From Pseudomonadota bacterium (GTDB lineage Bacteria; Pseudomonadota; Alphaproteobacteria; Sphingomonadales; Sphingomonadaceae): DNA of 15,287 nucleotides. The position numbers were made by a program, and so were the translations under genes. Shown here one piece after another: positions 13,167 through 15,287 of the stretch. Numbering within the stretch: the first letter of the stretch is position 1; every line of letters starts with the position of its first letter. The notes below the pieces were generated by a model that did not search any database, was not told the origin of the DNA, and saw only the letters and a list, made by a program, of their open reading frames with translations. The stretch covers positions 1 through 15,287 of the forward strand of contig JAFAEZ010000161.1 of NCBI GenBank assembly GCA_023423775.1, in the 5' to 3' direction.

Positions 13167-15287
13167 GCGACTACGCCCGGGCGCCCCTTGCCGCCATCCT
13201 TGGTCCGACCAACACCGGGAAGACCCATTTGGCCGTGGAGCGCATGTGCGCCCATTCGAGCGGGATGATCGGCTTCCCGCTGCGGCTGCTCGCGCGCGAG
13301 GTCTACGACCGGGTCGTCAAACTAAAGGGCGAGAACCAGGTCGCTCTGATCACCGGCGAGGAGAAAATCCTGCCGAAGGACGCGCGCTGGTTCCTGTGCA
13401 CCGCCGAGTCCATGCCGATGGAGCGCGACTTCGCCTTTGTCGCGCTGGACGAGGCGCAGCTTGGCGCCGATCCCGAGCGCGGCCATGTCTTCACCGATCG
13501 CCTGCTTCACGCGCGCGGGCGCGAGGAGACGATGATCCTCGGTTCCGAAGCCTTGCGGCTGATGATCAAGGCCTTGCTGCCCAAGGCCGAGATCGTGACC
13601 CGTCCGCGTTTCTCGACGTTGAGTTTCGCCGCCCCGACCAAATTGTCGCGGCTGCCGCCGCGCTCGGCGATCGTCGCCTTCTCGGCCGAGCAGGTCTATG
13701 CCGTGGCGGAGATGCTGCGTCGGATGCGCGGCGGCGCAGCGGTGGTAATGGGCGCGCTCTCGCCCCGCACCCGCAACGCCCAGGTCGCCATGTACCAGGC
13801 CGGCGAGGTTGATTATCTCGTCGCCACCGACGCGATCGGCATGGGCCTCAACATGGACGTCACCCATGTCGCCTTTGCCGGGCTCGGCAAGTTCGACGGC
13901 CGGCGCCGGCGCCCGCGGGCCCCCGGGGAAATGGCACAGATCGCCGGTCGCGCCGGCCGCCACCAGCGCGACGGCACGTTCGGCACTCTGCTGCTCGACG
14001 GCGAGCGCAGCCCAGAGTTCACGCCCGAGGAGATTGCCGCGATCGAGGAGCATCGCTTCGCGCCGATGGATTTCCTCTACTGGCGCGACGGCGACCCGTC
14101 CTTCCGCAGCGTCGAGGCTCTGGTGCGCGATCTCGAGCGGCGGCCAGGGGAGGTCGGTCTCCGCCCCGCGCCCGAGGCGGTCGATCTGGCCGTGCTGAAG
14201 CGCCTTGCCGAGGATGCCGAAGTGCGCGCCCGCGCGGTCGGCCCCGATCGCGTTCGCCGCTTGTGGCAGGCCTGCGGGCTGCCGGATTTTCGCAAGACCG
14301 GCCCCGAGCATCATGCTCGCCTGGTCGCGCGGCTCTATGCTTTCCTGACCGAGGGCAATGGCCGCATCCCGCAGGGCTGGTATGCCGAGCAGGTTGCGCG
14401 GCTCGACAATGTTCAGGGCGATATCGACACGCTCGCCGACCGCATCGCCGGCGTTCGCACCTGGGCCTATATCGCCCATCGTCCCGATTGGCTGGTCGAT
14501 CCGGGGGCGATGGCCGAGCGCACCCGCGAGGTCGAGGAGAAGCTCTCCGACGCGCTGCACGAGCGGCTCACCCAGCGCTTCGTCGACCGCCGCACGGCCG
14601 TGCTGATGCGCGACGTCGGCGGCAAGGGCGCGGCCGAATTCCCGGTCATCGTCGACGAGCAGGGCGAGGTCAGTGTCGGCACTTATCCGATCGGCCGGCT
14701 CGAAGGCTTCCATTTCGAGGTCGATCCGGCGGCGCGCCACGCCGACCGCAAGATGCTGCTCGCCACAGCCGAGCGCCGGCTCGGCGGCGAGTTCGAGAAG
14801 CGCGCCGCCGCCTTGGTCGCCGACACTGATGAGCATTTCACCTTGCGCACCGAGGCGGACCAGATCGTCGCCATATTGTGGCGCGGGCACGAGGTGGCGC
14901 GGCTCGGCCCCGGCAAGAATCTGCTCTCGCCTCGCGTGCTGCTCGACCGGCGGCTCGAGCGCCTGTCCGACCGCGGCCGCGAGGCGGTGATCGGACGGCT
15001 CAAGGCGTGGGTCGCGCACCAGATCGAGGCGGTGCTCGGCCCGCTGCGCAAGGTCGGCGCCGCCGGCCAGGATCCGGCGCTCCCCGCCGCCGTTCGGTCG
15101 GTGCTCGCGATGGTCGCCGACGAGGGCGGCAGCCTCGCCCGCATATCGGTCGCGGAGGCGCTCGCCCAGGTGCCCAAGGAGCAGCGCCGGCTGATCTCGC
15201 GCCTGCGCATCCGCATCGGCGCGCTCGATCTGTTCATGACCGATCTTTTGAAGCCCGAGGCGGTGCGCTGGCGCACGGCATTGCGCG
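13163..15287 (+). CDS. Suv3-like DExH-box RNA helicase (3' end missing)
   Basis: The first 708 codons of a superfamily 2 helicase of the Suv3 (SUPV3L1) type; the frame is still open at the window edge. Motifs in order: Walker A GPTNTGKT (14-21), FPLRLLAREVYDR (38-50), ITGEEKI (63-69), the DExH-type box DEAQ (96-99), motif V ATDAIGMGLN (221-230) and motif VI QIAGRAGR (259-266). From about residue 290 comes the long helical region that follows the two RecA folds in this family. Mitochondrial Suv3 unwinds RNA in the degradosome; the alphaproteobacterial relatives are presumed RNA helicases with no firmly assigned task. ATG 13163 is chosen because it directly precedes the conserved Walker A block; TTG at 13136 is a weaker alternative. 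In relatives I recall an S4-domain RNA-binding gene, ferredoxin and carD downstream; that is outside this window. Confidence 0.9.
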   Translation, partial: MSDYARAPLAAILGPTNTGKTHLAVERMCAHSSGMIGFPLRLLAREVYDRVVKLKGENQVALITGEEKILPKDARWFLCTAESMPMERDFAFVALDEAQLGADPERGHVFTDRLLHARGREETMILGSEALRLMIKALLPKAEIVTRPRFSTLSFAAPTKLSRLPPRSAIVAFSAEQVYAVAEMLRRMRGGAAVVMGALSPRTRNAQVAMYQAGEVDYLVATDAIGMGLNMDVTHVAFAGLGKFDGRRRRPRAPGEMAQIAGRAGRHQRDGTFGTLLLDGERSPEFTPEEIAAIEEHRFAPMDFLYWRDGDPSFRSVEALVRDLERRPGEVGLRPAPEAVDLAVLKRLAEDAEVRARAVGPDRVRRLWQACGLPDFRKTGPEHHARLVARLYAFLTEGNGRIPQGWYAEQVARLDNVQGDIDTLADRIAGVRTWAYIAHRPDWLVDPGAMAERTREVEEKLSDALHERLTQRFVDRRTAVLMRDVGGKGAAEFPVIVDEQGEVSVGTYPIGRLEGFHFEVDPAARHADRKMLLATAERRLGGEFEKRAAALVADTDEHFTLRTEADQIVAILWRGHEVARLGPGKNLLSPRVLLDRRLERLSDRGREAVIGRLKAWVAHQIEAVLGPLRKVGAAGQDPALPAAVRSVLAMVADEGGSLARISVAEALAQVPKEQRRLISRLRIRIGALDLFMTDLLKPEAVRWRTALR

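Noticed and set aside
13105..13812. 235-codon plus-strand frame at the start of the helicase region
   Set aside because: It overlaps the helicase in another frame and is Arg/Pro-rich without motifs; the frame from 13163 is open to the window end with conserved helicase motifs.
13322..15019. 565-codon minus-strand open frame antisense to the helicase gene
   Set aside because: Same cause; the plus-strand frame has every helicase motif, and the antisense product resembles no family.

Overview
The window reads as chromosomal DNA of a GC-rich alphaproteobacterium, most likely a member of the Sphingomonadales. This is inferred from the gene families (a TauE/SafE plus Alph_Pro_TM pair, a Suv3-like helicase beside an M23 peptidase, a KTSC protein) and from the strong G/C bias at third codon positions; no rRNA or other taxonomic marker is present. 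I see no tRNA, rRNA, CRISPR array, insertion sequence, integrase or phage gene. The region looks like vertically inherited housekeeping and cell-envelope DNA, with one or two less-characterised envelope modules. Coding density is high and no gap without a gene exceeds about 210 bases.

Layout, left to right. (1) Bases 1-1311 hold the 3' part of a secreted SGNH/GDSL-type esterase fused to an autotransporter beta-barrel, followed by a GC-rich hairpin. (2) Bases 1395-2774 hold four small genes: a putative four-cysteine lipoprotein, a 67-aa KTSC-domain protein whose stop codon shares the palindrome CTAG with the lipoprotein stop, a secreted arginine-rich protein built of 11-residue repeats, and a 77-aa two-helix membrane protein with its Shine-Dalgarno in a small hairpin loop. 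(3) Bases 2781-5344 (minus strand) are a two-gene unit, nhaA followed by a DUF885 lipoprotein metallopeptidase, joined by an ATGA overlap. (4) Bases 5473-7844 (plus) are an NfrB-like inner-membrane glycosyltransferase and an NfrA-C-like outer-membrane barrel protein, again overlapping by ATGA. (5) Bases 7906-9572 are a TauE/SafE permease overlapping (GTGA) an Alph_Pro_TM protein. (6) Bases 9661-11352 encode a HerA/DUF87 ATPase, which ends at a strong bidirectional terminator shared with (7) the convergent M23 (LytM-type) endopeptidase gene at 11421-12956. (8) From 13163 to the window end runs a Suv3-like DExH RNA helicase, incomplete at its 3' end.

The functional theme is the cell envelope: an autotransporter, two probable lipoproteins, a Na+/H+ antiporter, an inner-membrane glycosyltransferase paired with an outer-membrane barrel, an anion exporter with a periplasmic partner, and a peptidoglycan hydrolase. 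Overlapping stop/start codons link three gene pairs and so suggest translational coupling and joint function. The best candidate for an under-described system is the minimal NfrB/NfrA-like pair: it resembles the enterobacterial c-di-GMP-controlled N4-receptor glycan exporter but has neither room for the C-terminal MshEN-type sensor domain nor a TPR region.
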